Positions 1 to 9,827 are shown, counted from the stretch's first letter. The stretch: DNA of 64,000 nt from CAYGLF01 sp964350945 (GCA_964350945.1 CAYGLF010000001.1:124001-188000), one strand, 5' to 3'. Notes: generated by a model not told the origin, from the letters alone. Made by a program: numbers and translations.

Positions 1-221
1 TTCTGCTCATTCTGTTTTCTATATATATAATCTATAAAAATAGCAATTTCTTCGCCAATTTAAAACTAAAAAATTGAAAACAGGAAAAGTGTTAAATATT
101 TTTTTAAACTAATATGGAGAAATTTAAGGAGTTATATTCAGTGAATTTATATCTTCTTAACAATTAAATTATATACTTAAGGGGCGATCAGAGAGAAAGT
201 AGTGAAGGAAAGAATTGTAAC

Positions 222-250
222 TTGAGTTAAACTTAAAAACGTGTTATTAT
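222..250 (+). promoter_or_regulatory. sigma70-type promoter of rpsO
   Basis: A -35 box TTGAGT at 222-227 and a -10 box TATTAT at 245-250 are separated by 17 bases, close to the major bacterial sigma consensus (sigma66 in Chlamydiae). Transcription would begin near 257. That leaves a leader of about 80 bases and makes a TTG start at 267 unlikely for rpsO. The 1-221 stretch upstream is AT-rich and I see no gene in it. Confidence 0.65.
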
Positions 251-335
251 TCATCCGAAAACCCGTTTGGCTCTAATTTTTAGTTTAAGCCGTTTTAATT
301 GTCTAAAAACTTATATAGGAGTATATCTAAGCCTT

Positions 336-605
336 ATGTCTCTCGATAAAAGCACTAAAGAAGAAATCACAAAAAAGTTTCAACTTCACGAAAAAGATAC
401 GGGGTCTGCAGATGTTCAGATCGCAATTTTAACTGAAAGAGTGACTGAAATTACTGAACACCTTAAAATATCTCCTAAAGATCACGGTTCACGCCTTGCC
501 CTTCTCAAACTAGTAGGTCAACGTCGTAAACTTCTCGATTATTTGAATTCAACCGACACAAAGCGTTACCAAAACTTAATTGCACGCCTTAAGTTAAGAA
601 AATAA
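336..605 (+). CDS. rpsO: 30S ribosomal protein S15
   Basis: This encodes S15, an early-assembling small-subunit protein that binds the central domain of 16S rRNA. The 89-residue product has the expected length and the family signature: the GSADVQIAILTERV stretch near residues 21-34 and the DHGSRLALLKLVGQRRKLLDYL region (residues 49-70) that contacts rRNA. The frame is open back to a TTG at 267, but the ATG at 336 is preferred: it has an AGGAG-like site at 317-321, gives the family length, and follows the promoter at 222-250. It stands upstream of pnp as in most bacteria, separated by a terminator hairpin. In E. coli S15 represses its own mRNA; whether that holds here is unknown. Confidence 0.97.
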   Translation: MSLDKSTKEEITKKFQLHEKDTGSADVQIAILTERVTEITEHLKISPKDHGSRLALLKLVGQRRKLLDYLNSTDTKRYQNLIARLKLRK

Positions 606-625
606 TTGAATCAACTTTTTATGAG

Positions 626-668
626 CCTTTTGCCTGTTCTCAGACTTACAGCAAAAGGTTCTTTTTTT
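626..668 (+). terminator. rho-independent terminator between rpsO and pnp
   Basis: CCTTTTGC at 626-633 pairs perfectly with GCAAAAGG at 651-658 across a 17-base loop, followed by a T-rich run at 659-668. It lies 21 bases after the rpsO stop and would end or attenuate rpsO transcription before pnp. Confidence 0.75.
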
Positions 669-787
669 GTCATATCTCAATAAACAACCCTTTTCCAAAA
701 AATAAGCTTTTAATTAATCTTTTAAACTTCTAGCTTATTACCTTTAAAATATCACAACTAGCATCTTATCAAAGAGGAATCAAAAGT

Positions 788-2881
788 ATGAAATTAGAAT
801 TAGATCAACCTACACTAGACGTAGAAGTCGGAAATGTCACCTTTAATTTTGAAACAGGTGTTCTAGCCAAACAGGCCAACGGCAGCGTTTTACTACGAGT
901 GGGTGATACCGCTATATTTTCCTCTGTCTGTGCTAAGAAAGAAGCGAGCGAAGAAATTGACTTTTTCCCTCTAAGAGTCGACTATTGCGAAAAATTTTCG
1001 GCTTCTGGAAAAACCTTAAATGGCTACATTAAAAGAGAAGGACGTCCGACTCAGAGAGAGACCCTTATTTGCAGACTCATTGACCGCCCTATTCGCCCAC
1101 TGTTTCCTAAAGGCTACTTTAATGAAGTTCAAATAGCCACCAACCTACTTTCTCACGATACAAATATTCCTCCAGAGCCTCTTGCTTTTTGCGCAACTTC
1201 TGCAGCCCTTTTGATTTCTGATGTTCCATTTGTAAAGCCTATTGGAGCTGTTCGCGTTGGTTTTATTAACAATGAATTTGTAATTAACCCTTCTTTTGAA
1301 CAGCAAACAGAATCTAAGCTAGACCTTCTCCTTGCTGGAACGCAAGATGCTATTTTAATGATTGAGGGATACTGTGATTTTTTAACCGAAGAGCAAGTTG
1401 TTGAAGCAATTGAAACTGGCCATTTAGCTATCAAAAAAATATGCTCAGCTCTCTTAGAGTGGCAGAAGCAGGTCGGCAAGGAAAAAGACTTTAGCGCGGT
1501 TTCCGACATCCCACAAGAAACTAAAGACGCCATTGGAACCGTGGTAGGATCACGCCTTGCAGAAGCTTTGGCTATCCAGACTAAACAAGAGCGTGAAGAA
1601 GCACTTGGACTTTTAAAGAAAGAGGTCAATGAAAAATTACTCGCTGAAGGTCAAACCACTCACAAGAAAAGAGATGTCCAATTTGCTTTTAAAGAACTTT
1701 CTTCAAAAGCTATGCGCGATGCCATTTTACAAACCAACACACGCCCAGATGGACGAAGAACTGATGAAGTTAGACAAATTAGTATTCGCCAATCACTTCT
1801 CCCTAGAGCCCATGGAAGTTCAGTATTCACACGCGGAGAAACACAAGCTCTAGCAGTAGCAACTATCGGTGGCGAAAGCATGGCTCAACGCTATGAAACA
1901 ATGCTTGAAGCAGGAACAGAGCGTTTTTACCTTCAGTATCACTTCCCTCCTTACTCTGTGGGTGAGGTGGGACGTATTGGCCCCCCCTCTCGTCGAGAAG
2001 TTGGACATGGAAAACTTGCAGAGCGTGCTATTATGCCACTGATCCCATCAAAAGCAGATTTCCCTTACGTTGTCCGCCTTGAGTCGAACATATTAGAATC
2101 TAATGGATCTTCTTCTATGGCTTCGGTATGTGGCGGCTGCTTAGCTTTGATGGATGCTGGAGTTCCTATTAAAGAGCCTATCTCAGGGATTGCCATGGGC
2201 TTAATCCTTGAAGGTAATCAATGCGTGATCCTATCAGACATTAGCGGAACAGAAGATGCTCTTGGAGATATGGACTTTAAACTCACCGGGGGCAAAGACG
2301 GAATTACAGCTTTCCAAATGGATATCAAAGTTGAGGGTATTACAACAGAAATCATGCGAAAAGCCCTTAATCAGGCAAAAGATGGCCGCACGATTATCCT
2401 AGAAAAGATGATAGCGGCATGTCCTAAGGCTCGTGAAAATCTATCTCAGTGGGCTCCTCGTATAGAGATTATGCAGGTAAAGCCAAATAAAATAGCAACC
2501 ATCATTGGGCCGGGAGGCAAACAGATTCGTGCGATTGTTGAAGAAACAGGTGTCGATGTTGATATTGACGATGATGGCATTGTAAGCATCACAGGCCTCG
2601 ACCAAGAGGCTGTAAAAAAAGCAAAAGCAATTATTGAAAATCTGGTCGCTGAAGTTGAAATTGATGCCACTTACGATGGGAAAATTGTTTCTATTGTAGA
2701 TTTTGGATTGTTTGTAGAAGTGGTTGGAGGAAAACAAGGCCTTTGCCATATCTCTGAAATTTCTAACACTCGGATAGAAAGTATGGAAGGACTCTTTAAA
2801 GAGGGAGACTCTCTTAAAGTGAAGGTCCTAGACATTAATAATCGCGGTCAAATTAAATTAAGCCACAAAGCAACTTTGTAG
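788..2881 (+). CDS. pnp: polyribonucleotide nucleotidyltransferase (PNPase)
   Basis: PNPase degrades RNA from the 3' end by phosphorolysis and can add 3' tails. It is a trimer and a central mRNA-decay enzyme. The 697-residue product is full length. Two RNase PH-like domains are visible (about residues 10-140 and 315-460, the second opening at RPDGRRTDEVRQISI) with an all-alpha linker between them. A KH domain carries the GPGGKQIR loop near residue 573, and a C-terminal S1 domain starts near residue 629 (DGKIVSIVDFGLFVEV). The ATG at 788 has an AGAGGAA ribosome site about nine bases upstream. It follows rpsO in the conserved order, and miaB begins eight bases after its stop, which suggests cotranscription. 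Confidence 0.98.
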   Translation: MKLELDQPTLDVEVGNVTFNFETGVLAKQANGSVLLRVGDTAIFSSVCAKKEASEEIDFFPLRVDYCEKFSASGKTLNGYIKREGRPTQRETLICRLIDRPIRPLFPKGYFNEVQIATNLLSHDTNIPPEPLAFCATSAALLISDVPFVKPIGAVRVGFINNEFVINPSFEQQTESKLDLLLAGTQDAILMIEGYCDFLTEEQVVEAIETGHLAIKKICSALLEWQKQVGKEKDFSAVSDIPQETKDAIGTVVGSRLAEALAIQTKQEREEALGLLKKEVNEKLLAEGQTTHKKRDVQFAFKELSSKAMRDAILQTNTRPDGRRTDEVRQISIRQSLLPRAHGSSVFTRGETQALAVATIGGESMAQRYETMLEAGTERFYLQYHFPPYSVGEVGRIGPPSRREVGHGKLAERAIMPLIPSKADFPYVVRLESNILESNGSSSMASVCGGCLALMDAGVPIKEPISGIAMGLILEGNQCVILSDISGTEDALGDMDFKLTGGKDGITAFQMDIKVEGITTEIMRKALNQAKDGRTIILEKMIAACPKARENLSQWAPRIEIMQVKPNKIATIIGPGGKQIRAIVEETGVDVDIDDDGIVSITGLDQEAVKKAKAIIENLVAEVEIDATYDGKIVSIVDFGLFVEVVGGKQGLCHISEISNTRIESMEGLFKEGDSLKVKVLDINNRGQIKLSHKATL

Positions 2882-2889
2882 TCGTTTAT

Positions 2890-4230
2890 ATGAGAGAGCC
2901 ACAAACATATTTTTTTAAGACTTACGGGTGTCAAATGAATGAATTAGACACCGAAGTCATGCGAGGTCAACTTGAACGTAGAGGTATGACACACCTTGAT
3001 GATGAGAAACTTGCAGACCTTCTCATCTTCAATACCTGCTCTATCCGTGATCTTGCTGAGCGTAAGGTAATGGGCAAGCTTGGCATCTTAGGGAGGCGAA
3101 AACGCCCTGATCAAATCATTGGCGTTACCGGATGCATGGCTAATGCAAAGGGAAAGTCTCTTTTTAGGAAAATACCCCATGTTAATTTTGTTTTAGGTAC
3201 AAATGATTATCATAAGCTAAGCGAGACACTCGATGAGGTGATAGCAAGTGGAACAAAATCAATTGGCACTCAAAATAAATTTAGTGAAGAGCTCAACTAC
3301 GTAGATGCGAAACGAGATGACCCTGTGAAGGCATATATCTCAATTATTAGAGGATGCAACAAGTACTGCACATACTGCGTCGTCCCCTACACACGAGGCC
3401 CTGAAGTCTCACGTCAACCTGAATCTATAATCGAAGAATGCCAAATTTTGGCTGCAAAGGGCTACAAAGAAATCACTCTTTTGGGTCAAAATGTGAATAG
3501 CTATGGTAAAGATTTGAAAGAAAACAATTTTTTGTTTCACGATCTCTTGTACAAATTGGACAATATTCCTGGTATCGACCGCATTCGATTTATGACTAGT
3601 CACCCAGTTGATATTACCAGAGATCTTATGATCGCAATACGAGATCTCCCTTCTCTTTGTGAATTTATTCACTTTCCGATTCAAGCTGGCTCTGATCGTA
3701 TCTTAAAGAAGATGCATCGTATCTATAACTTAGAGCAATACCTAGAAAAGGTTGCCATGCTTAAAGAACTTATTCCCGGTGCATCCCTGGGGACTGATAT
3801 TATTGTGGGCTTCCCCACAGAGACTCACGAAGAGTTTATGGAAACTTATAACATTTTAAAGCAAATTGAGTACTCTGTAGCATTTTTATACACCTATTCA
3901 GAGCGCAAAGGAACTCCTGCCACACGCTTTAAAGATACAATTTCAGATGAAGTTAAAGATGAGCGCCTCCATATGTTGATGAAACTACAAGATGAAATTT
4001 ACCATAAGCACCGCACTGCAATGGTTGGATCTACTCAAGAAATTCTAGTAGAAAAAAGAAGCCCTAGGGACCCAAAGTTCCTAAAAGGCCGAACACGCTG
4101 CTGGAAAAACACGTTGTTTGAAGGAGATGACTCTCTCATTGGCACACTACAGCAGGTCAAAATTCAGGGGTTTAGCCATCAAACATTGATTGGTGAAAAA
4201 ATTACAAATAAGATTTTAGTGGCTTCGTAA
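2890..4230 (+). CDS. miaB: tRNA-2-methylthio-N6-dimethylallyladenosine synthase MiaB
   Basis: MiaB is a radical-SAM methylthiotransferase that adds the 2-methylthio group to i6A37 in tRNAs reading UNN codons. The 446-residue product has the three-part architecture: an N-terminal UPF0004 domain whose three cysteines (YGCQMN, FNTCSIRD, VTGCMA) bind the second 4Fe-4S cluster, the radical-SAM motif CNKYCTYC near residues 156-163, and a C-terminal TRAM domain from about residue 375. MiaB rather than RimO or MtaB is inferred from the start FFKTYGCQMNELD. It begins eight bases after pnp without a clear ribosome site of its own, so it is probably read from the pnp transcript. Confidence 0.94.
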   Translation: MREPQTYFFKTYGCQMNELDTEVMRGQLERRGMTHLDDEKLADLLIFNTCSIRDLAERKVMGKLGILGRRKRPDQIIGVTGCMANAKGKSLFRKIPHVNFVLGTNDYHKLSETLDEVIASGTKSIGTQNKFSEELNYVDAKRDDPVKAYISIIRGCNKYCTYCVVPYTRGPEVSRQPESIIEECQILAAKGYKEITLLGQNVNSYGKDLKENNFLFHDLLYKLDNIPGIDRIRFMTSHPVDITRDLMIAIRDLPSLCEFIHFPIQAGSDRILKKMHRIYNLEQYLEKVAMLKELIPGASLGTDIIVGFPTETHEEFMETYNILKQIEYSVAFLYTYSERKGTPATRFKDTISDEVKDERLHMLMKLQDEIYHKHRTAMVGSTQEILVEKRSPRDPKFLKGRTRCWKNTLFEGDDSLIGTLQQVKIQGFSHQTLIGEKITNKILVAS

Positions 4231-4284
4231 TTTGACGTACAAAAAATAAGTTTTTATTTCTCATCTAATTGAAGGAAGCTTTGA

Positions 4285-6096
4285 GTGATTGCATCTGCAT
4301 CTTTTTATAGACAAAATTACCTAGATCCGCTTGACCCTCCCTTTCAAAATGAGAAGACACCTGACTTGGCTCCTCTATCCCCGCGCCTTCAGTCCAATCT
4401 AGAATTATTCTATCAAATTCAGCAAGACCCAGAATTTATAAATCGCTCACTATCAACAGGTCGTGTTCCCATTGAAGAGGCGATGGCTTATAGAAACTAC
4501 GATCATATTCAAATTTTAAGTCACCATCATGCTAACATCAATCTTGAAGGCAACTTTGACCTGACGCCTCTAGAGAATGCTTTTTTAATCCAAGATCAAA
4601 AAGTTTTACAATCAATTTTAGGAAGAACTCTTGCTCAAATTTTTTCTTCCGAGTTCGACCGACTAAAAGAGCTCTCTTCTTACGAGTTAGACAGCGTAAT
4701 GCAAATGCTACAAGCACAAAAAAATGAAATCCTCAGAACGATTAAAAGTTGCCAAGAATTTGAACCTCTTAAAACGCATGCTCCTATTCCCATGAAGGGC
4801 TCTATAAAAAGCGATCACTTTTACAACACCAAACTGATTCAAGCCATCCAATCACACAACTTGACTCAGTTAAAATCAGCTCTCGATTTTCCTGATACAG
4901 ATTACACCTCCAGTGATTTCATAGATGCTATCGCCGTTGCTATTTTATCCCACAATAACGAAGCTTTAAAATTTCTCTACGAACTAAAGGGGCCTTTTGA
5001 CAATAGCTCAGCTATTTTTGATGATAATGCTTTGTCTAAAGCAACTTATATGGAACAAGACAAGTCGCTTTTCCATTTAGCGGCTATTGCCAACAATGCT
5101 GAAGCCCTTTACTACCTACACTCAAAGGGCCTCGCTTCCTCTACAGACTGCACTCACCCCTATTCACCTTTTCACTATGCTTCAGTACAGCCCGACCTTA
5201 ACTGTTTTTTTGCGCTCATTGAAATAGGAGAACCCATGCCTCCTCCTTCACATGGGAGTATCAATCCCATTGAGCAGCTAGCCCTTGGAGCTATCGCCAA
5301 AAACTCTCTTCAAGACATGTCACTTTTGGACAAAATTTATATTTTCAGTGAAACAGCAGCGCTTGCTCTTCCCTTTGCATCGAAGTATTTAAACCATACA
5401 ACCCAGAGCGTTGCTCATTTTTCTATGATGCTTATTCGCTGTCTAGCGCTTCAACAACCCTCCTCACACACTTCCTACCAAGAAAAAAAAATCAACTCCT
5501 TGGCAGCGAGATTAAGGAGCGCTGCAAGCTTGGCTTTGCCAATTCTCATGTATGCACAGGATAATCGGTCAAAAATCTTCTCAGAAAAAGCACTAAACCA
5601 CCTACAGCCGCTTATAAGAGCTACGCAGGCAGTTAGTTGCCTTGCAGTCCTGCAAAAGATTGGGGATGATTGTAAAGCCTATCGATCGGCTTTTAGTTTT
5701 AGACCCTATGAAACCCTCTGGGCCATGGGACGTGATGGGTTACGCAATGCCTTTTATATTAAAAACCTATTTTTTGACTTCCCTCAGCTTATGACAACGA
5801 CAACCAAAGTGGCGCCACCCCCTCATTCACCACCACCAATGGAAACGGCTCGTTTAGGGGCTCTTTCAGAGCAGGTCAAAAAAACTTCTTTGGTAAAACT
5901 ACAAGAATGCATCACTAGCCTTAATAAATATGAATACCTTCACTGCGTCTTAGGTCAGTGGCACACTGAAGATGAAGTTAGAAGAACTTTTAAGCAGATT
6001 TTTAAAAAGGTTCACCCTGATCGATGCTCTGCAAAAGAGAAAAAAAACTGCATCGAGATCTTTCATGGCTTACAAAAGTTTAACAAAAAGAGCTAA
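4285..6096 (+). CDS. ankyrin-repeat protein with C-terminal J-domain-like HPD segment
   Basis: No named family recognised over the whole length. The 603-residue product has ankyrin-like units near residues 50-95 (DLTPLENAFLIQDQKVLQSIL) and 255-325 (KSLFHLAAIANNAEALYYL, then SPFHYASVQPDLNCFFALI). A mostly helical, moderately hydrophobic middle follows. The last 65 residues resemble a J domain: EVRRTFKQIFKKVHPDRC puts the HPD tripeptide at about 577-579, followed by a helix. There is no glycine-rich or zinc region, so it is not DnaJ. The start is a GTG with a GAAGGAAG ribosome site. It converges on a related gene, sharing the bases CTAA at 6093-6096. An Hsp70 co-chaperone acting in the host cell is inference from the architecture. 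Confidence 0.8.
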   Translation: MIASASFYRQNYLDPLDPPFQNEKTPDLAPLSPRLQSNLELFYQIQQDPEFINRSLSTGRVPIEEAMAYRNYDHIQILSHHHANINLEGNFDLTPLENAFLIQDQKVLQSILGRTLAQIFSSEFDRLKELSSYELDSVMQMLQAQKNEILRTIKSCQEFEPLKTHAPIPMKGSIKSDHFYNTKLIQAIQSHNLTQLKSALDFPDTDYTSSDFIDAIAVAILSHNNEALKFLYELKGPFDNSSAIFDDNALSKATYMEQDKSLFHLAAIANNAEALYYLHSKGLASSTDCTHPYSPFHYASVQPDLNCFFALIEIGEPMPPPSHGSINPIEQLALGAIAKNSLQDMSLLDKIYIFSETAALALPFASKYLNHTTQSVAHFSMMLIRCLALQQPSSHTSYQEKKINSLAARLRSAASLALPILMYAQDNRSKIFSEKALNHLQPLIRATQAVSCLAVLQKIGDDCKAYRSAFSFRPYETLWAMGRDGLRNAFYIKNLFFDFPQLMTTTTKVAPPPHSPPPMETARLGALSEQVKKTSLVKLQECITSLNKYEYLHCVLGQWHTEDEVRRTFKQIFKKVHPDRCSAKEKKNCIEIFHGLQKFNKKS

Positions 6097-7508
6097 CAAT
6101 TATTTTTCAAAGTAATATGGGCCGATTTTAACCTTGAAATCAATTCACCATAATTTAAATTACTCTGACCCTGATTTCTATCGGGATGAATTTCTTTAAT
6201 AGTTGTTTTGAAAACTGAATCTGTATTTTTTATTTGAGCGCAGTACTCAGCCCCATTCATACCCATTACATATTCCGCTGCTTTATAAATATTGCCTGGC
6301 TTATCCCCCACATAGTCTAGACGTCCCACAATATCTAATCCGGCATTTCCTCTGTAATCTGTTGATATATCCTCATCTGAGAACATGCTCTCCCAATTAT
6401 GCCAATTGGCATTAAACTGATATTTAAATGTATGGTAAAAACCTGCTTTATATGTAGAGAAAAAAGACTGGCTAAATGAGGCTACATAAGGCGTCGATAT
6501 CAGTAAGTTCGTAGCTGTGACCACCAGTGCGCGCAACGGCCGTTGACCAGACATTTTCCAGGAAAGCTGAGCTTTTTCAAAGGTGACTGTAGCAAGTTTA
6601 TATGCGATATAAGCCTGCACGCCCATTCCCAAAGCGGGCAACTGATACCCGATCGCAGTCAAAATTCCTTTTGCAAGAATGTTTTTACCGCTAAAAAGGA
6701 GGCCGGCTAAAGCTGCATAGCCCCTAAAGGAGAGGTAAGTACCGATTGGGGAAGCTACAATCAAGCCGGGGAAATAATTTGTCAAAAGAATTAGAACATC
6801 ATCACTAAGTGCTAAGGGGTCCTTTTCTTTAATACGAGCTGCCAAAGACATGAGAGGAGAATGTCCATGAATATTTAATTCCAGTGGATCCATTCCTTTT
6901 TCTACAAGCAGTTGGAAAATTTCTTCGCCATGGTCTTTGTTGGTCGCCGCATAGAAAAGAGCCGAGCTTGAATTGTAATCTTTTTGAGTCACTAGCTCCG
7001 AATGCTTTTCGGCATAGTACTTGAAAACTCTAGAGGTTGCAAAGGCTGCTAGAAAATGGAAAATTGAAGCTCCTGTTTCATCAATAGGCTCTTTTGAAAA
7101 CTGGTCGAAAACATTTTCTAATAGCTGAAATTCATAATCTTCTGTATGAATTTTTTCTAAAGTAAGCTGAGATATAATATCTTTAAGAGCTAAGCCGAGG
7201 GTTGATTTTGGTTCAAATTGAGGAGCAGGAGGTAGTTTTAATAGGTTTTTTTCAGTGGTAGCCATTTTATTAAAGAGCCGTGGAAGTTGATCTAGGTGAC
7301 CATTAAAAACTGCATAATCTATTGCAGTAAAACCATGTTGATCTTTCAAAGCAGGATTGACACCGTTTTGTACGATTTCCTGCGCGAGGGTGAAATTATT
7401 GCTAAAGATGGCCTTGCACAGGTTATCTGTAGTATCTAATTTGCTCTCCTTGGGGTAATCACTTCCTGCTATTATAGAAGGTAAATAGCTTGAAATTCCA
7501 TTAAACAT
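6093..7508 (-). CDS. ankyrin-repeat, membrane-associated protein with J-domain-like C-terminus
   Basis: This 471-residue paralogue belongs to the local ankyrin/J-like family. Ankyrin-like units lie near residues 28-90 (NPALKDQHGFTAIDYAVFNG) and 145-225 (ASIFHFLAAFATSRVFKYY, SSALFYAATNKDHGEEIF). A hydrophobic stretch near 245-310 could form membrane helices. The C-terminus carries VFKTTIKEIHPDRNQ with HPD at about 441-443 and a following helix. The ATG at 7508 is preceded by TAGGA. A 12-base motif lies 52 bases upstream and is shared with the next paralogue. The closest relative in the window is the broken gene at 7945-9827, which matches it along its length. Function unknown. Confidence 0.8.
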   Translation of the reverse strand: MFNGISSYLPSIIAGSDYPKESKLDTTDNLCKAIFSNNFTLAQEIVQNGVNPALKDQHGFTAIDYAVFNGHLDQLPRLFNKMATTEKNLLKLPPAPQFEPKSTLGLALKDIISQLTLEKIHTEDYEFQLLENVFDQFSKEPIDETGASIFHFLAAFATSRVFKYYAEKHSELVTQKDYNSSSALFYAATNKDHGEEIFQLLVEKGMDPLELNIHGHSPLMSLAARIKEKDPLALSDDVLILLTNYFPGLIVASPIGTYLSFRGYAALAGLLFSGKNILAKGILTAIGYQLPALGMGVQAYIAYKLATVTFEKAQLSWKMSGQRPLRALVVTATNLLISTPYVASFSQSFFSTYKAGFYHTFKYQFNANWHNWESMFSDEDISTDYRGNAGLDIVGRLDYVGDKPGNIYKAAEYVMGMNGAEYCAQIKNTDSVFKTTIKEIHPDRNQGQSNLNYGELISRLKSAHITLKNNC

Positions 7509-7944
7509 ATTTTTTTTGTCCTAAAGTTTTCTTTAACTACGGTTGAGTATAAAATAAGTTTATTAAGATAACATAAAAATATAAATTCTTAGTAGTTAAT
7601 AGGTTAAGAAAAACAAGCTCTTAAACTTAAATTTTTAATTTTTAGAGACTTAAAGCTAGTTAAAAACTACATGGTACGACAGCTTAGTGACACTTTCTAG
7701 GCAACTAATGGTAAAAAGCCCGAACAAGGTTAAGCAAAACTAAAACAAGAATTTACGAGTAAAGGATGTAAGTGAAGGGTGGAAGACTAGCAACAAAGTG
7801 GAAGTAAGAGATATTTTTAAATCTTTGAAAATAAAAGCCTAAAGTTCCTGAAGCTTTACCCCAAAAAGGTTTTAATCTTGGGATAAAAATTTGAGATAAT
7901 TAGCTATTACTACTTTCCTATTCAACGAATAAGTCTTTTTTTAG
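7509..7944. other. AT-rich intergenic stretch between two ankyrin/J paralogues
   Basis: These 436 bases hold no open frame I can support and no tRNA-like or terminator structure. The only recognisable element is the shared upstream box at 7560-7571. Length and composition would fit eroded sequence, but I see no residual homology. Confidence 0.5.
7560..7571 (-). promoter_or_regulatory. shared upstream box of the ankyrin/J paralogues, copy 1
   Basis: On the minus strand this reads TTATCTTAATAA and lies 52 bases upstream of the ATG at 7508. The identical 12 bases lie 53 bases upstream of the paralogue start at 9827. In both cases an AT-rich segment with a possible -10 (TATACT here) follows. It may be a promoter element or simply retained duplicate sequence. 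Confidence 0.4.
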
Positions 7945-9827
7945 TTATTTACCTAACACTTCACATTCATTTTTGATAAGCTCATGTGCCTGCCCAAGAT
8001 TGAGCGCTAGATCAGCATAATTATAACTGCCGTCAGACTTTATTTTAGTATCTGGGTGAAGCTGTACTTTCTGAGCTTTTATAAATTTTCGAAAGTCATG
8101 TTTAGATAACTTGCAGCTTTCAGCCAAACTCTGGCCTATAATGTCTTCTGCTCCTTTTAAACAGCTTGAGTGATCGCCTACTGCTAGAATGCGATTTTTT
8201 AAATCTAAATTTCCTAATCCTTCAGGGGTTTCATAATTTAAGCAAGCCTCACTTTTTCTTTTTTTCGTTTCTAAATCACCAAAATAGAATTCGTAGTGAC
8301 TCATTACACAAGCAATAACACCTTCAGCTCCTTGGGCCAAAACCTCTATCATCGTACAGCTTCGGCTAGACTCCTCAATAAAGGGCTTGGCCTTTTCAAA
8401 ATAAAACTCTTTTGTCTCTTGATCATCAAGTTTATGCTTAAAGGTGTTTTCAAACTGATCCAATGTACAGTTGGTGAATTTTGGAAAATTATCTAACGGG
8501 TTTTTGCCATCAACACAGTTCTCATTGGTATCAACAGTAAATTTGGTCAGATCTACAACGTTAGGTTTGACTTTTTCCATGTAGAACTGGTGGACAGCTT
8601 CGTCATACTCAAGTTCAGTTTTAAAGGTCTTTTCAAATTCAGTCGCCGAGCAGTCAAGCTGAGAAACTATATTTTTGCTATTAATATCTAGTCCTTGATT
8701 ACCAAAACACTTCTCATTAACAGAATCAAAAAACCCAAAGAATCTGTAGCTAAATTCTGCTACCGAAGCAAGTAAAACATCTATTTTAAGAAGCTTTCTG
8801 AATTGATTCACTGAGTGGGTTGCATTGGACACGTGCACCACCGAATTCGCCAATGCACGTAAAGGCCGATGAGTTATATGCGGCCTTGCTGTTTGAACCC
8901 CAAGGTAGGCCCTTTTAACAAATTGATAAGTAATCCAAGCTCTTAGCGGCAATCTCACAATAGGGACCATATTGGTCAGTATATAGAGTAATGGAAAGGC
9001 CCCAAACTTAGAATGATCTCTTAAAACTGAAATAAAGGCTTTTAGTGAAAGTAACTCGGCCACTAGAGCTCCCACAGGCAAGCCCGATGCTAGTAAAATA
9101 GAGGGAAGGTAGTCTCCAATAAACAGATAAATGTCTCTGCGATCTAATGTTAAAGGATCTCTTTTTTCAATAGCGGCCACTAAGGTTTTTATTGGGGTTT
9201 CCATTGTTAAATTTTGAGCAAAGATATCTGCCCCTTGATCAACTAAATGCTTGAAAATTTCTTCTCCATAATCTTCGTTTGATGCAGCAAAATGTAAAAA
9301 AGTATTTCCCTGATTGTCCTTTGCATTCATTAGCTGTGGAAAATTATCAGCAAAGTGAATAAAAACTTCTGGCCTTGCAAAAGCTGCCAATAAATGCATC
9401 ACTGAAACTTGGTGCTTTCCATAAGTTTCATTTATAGATTCAGCGCGAAGAAATTTTGGCACATTACCAGCTTCAACATCTTCTATGGTTAATTTTGAAA
9501 AAATATCCTAAGATGAGAAAAATCAGCTAAAAAATTTAATACACTGTATCCAGATCCAACTACTGTATCAAACTCTTTTTCAGAGAGTTTTTTATTAAAT
9601 AAAAGAGGCAGTTTCTCAGCCTTGCCATCTAAAATGGTGTAATCAATAGCAGAAAACCCATAAGCATCTTTGGTTGCTGGATTAGAACCTCCCTGAATCA
9701 TTTTTTCAACAGTAGCAAAATCTCCTTTCGCAACTGCTTGACCTAGTTGATCAGCATCTGAGCCTTTATTTGTTGAAAAATCGATAAAACTGAGCGAAGG
9801 AAATTGACTCGTGATTCCTGAAAACAT
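7945..9827 (-). pseudogene. frameshifted ankyrin-repeat/J-domain-like gene
   Basis: Two adjacent frames together encode one homologue of the 471-residue neighbour. The first (9827 to a stop at 9489) carries the N-terminal ankyrin part, including NPATKDAYGFSAIDYTILDG. The second (down to 7945) continues with SVMHLLAAFARPEVFIHF, a hydrophobic region, an insert rich in acidic residues and cysteines, and a C-terminal J-like segment with LHPDTK. Adding one base at the CC of 9507-9508 (GG to GGG on the minus strand) joins them as HLRDIFSKLTIE, matching KDIISQLTLE in the neighbour. The ATG at 9827 (MFSGI, like MFNGI) with an AGGTG site is preferred over 9842. It is either a recent single-base lesion or a sequence error. 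Confidence 0.8.

Noticed and set aside
114..167. 17-codon frame MEKFKELYSV upstream of rpsO as a leader peptide
   Set aside because: It lies upstream of the mapped promoter boxes and has no attenuator structure.
1153..1629. 158-codon minus-strand frame opposite pnp
   Set aside because: It is an antisense shadow of the conserved pnp coding sequence, as are the long frames opposite metG, gatA and tdh.
7509..7944. Possible tRNA or decayed gene in the gap between ankyrin/J genes
   Set aside because: No cloverleaf, no CCA-like end and no residual homology in any frame that I could detect.
9495..9515. Programmed -1 frameshift on the T6 run in the split ankyrin/J gene
   Set aside because: The run is only six T residues and A TTT TTT is a poor slippery heptamer. 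Slippage would read HLRIFFSKL, whereas adding one G gives LRDIFSKL, which matches the paralogue better. A plain one-base lesion is simpler, though transcript slippage is not excluded.
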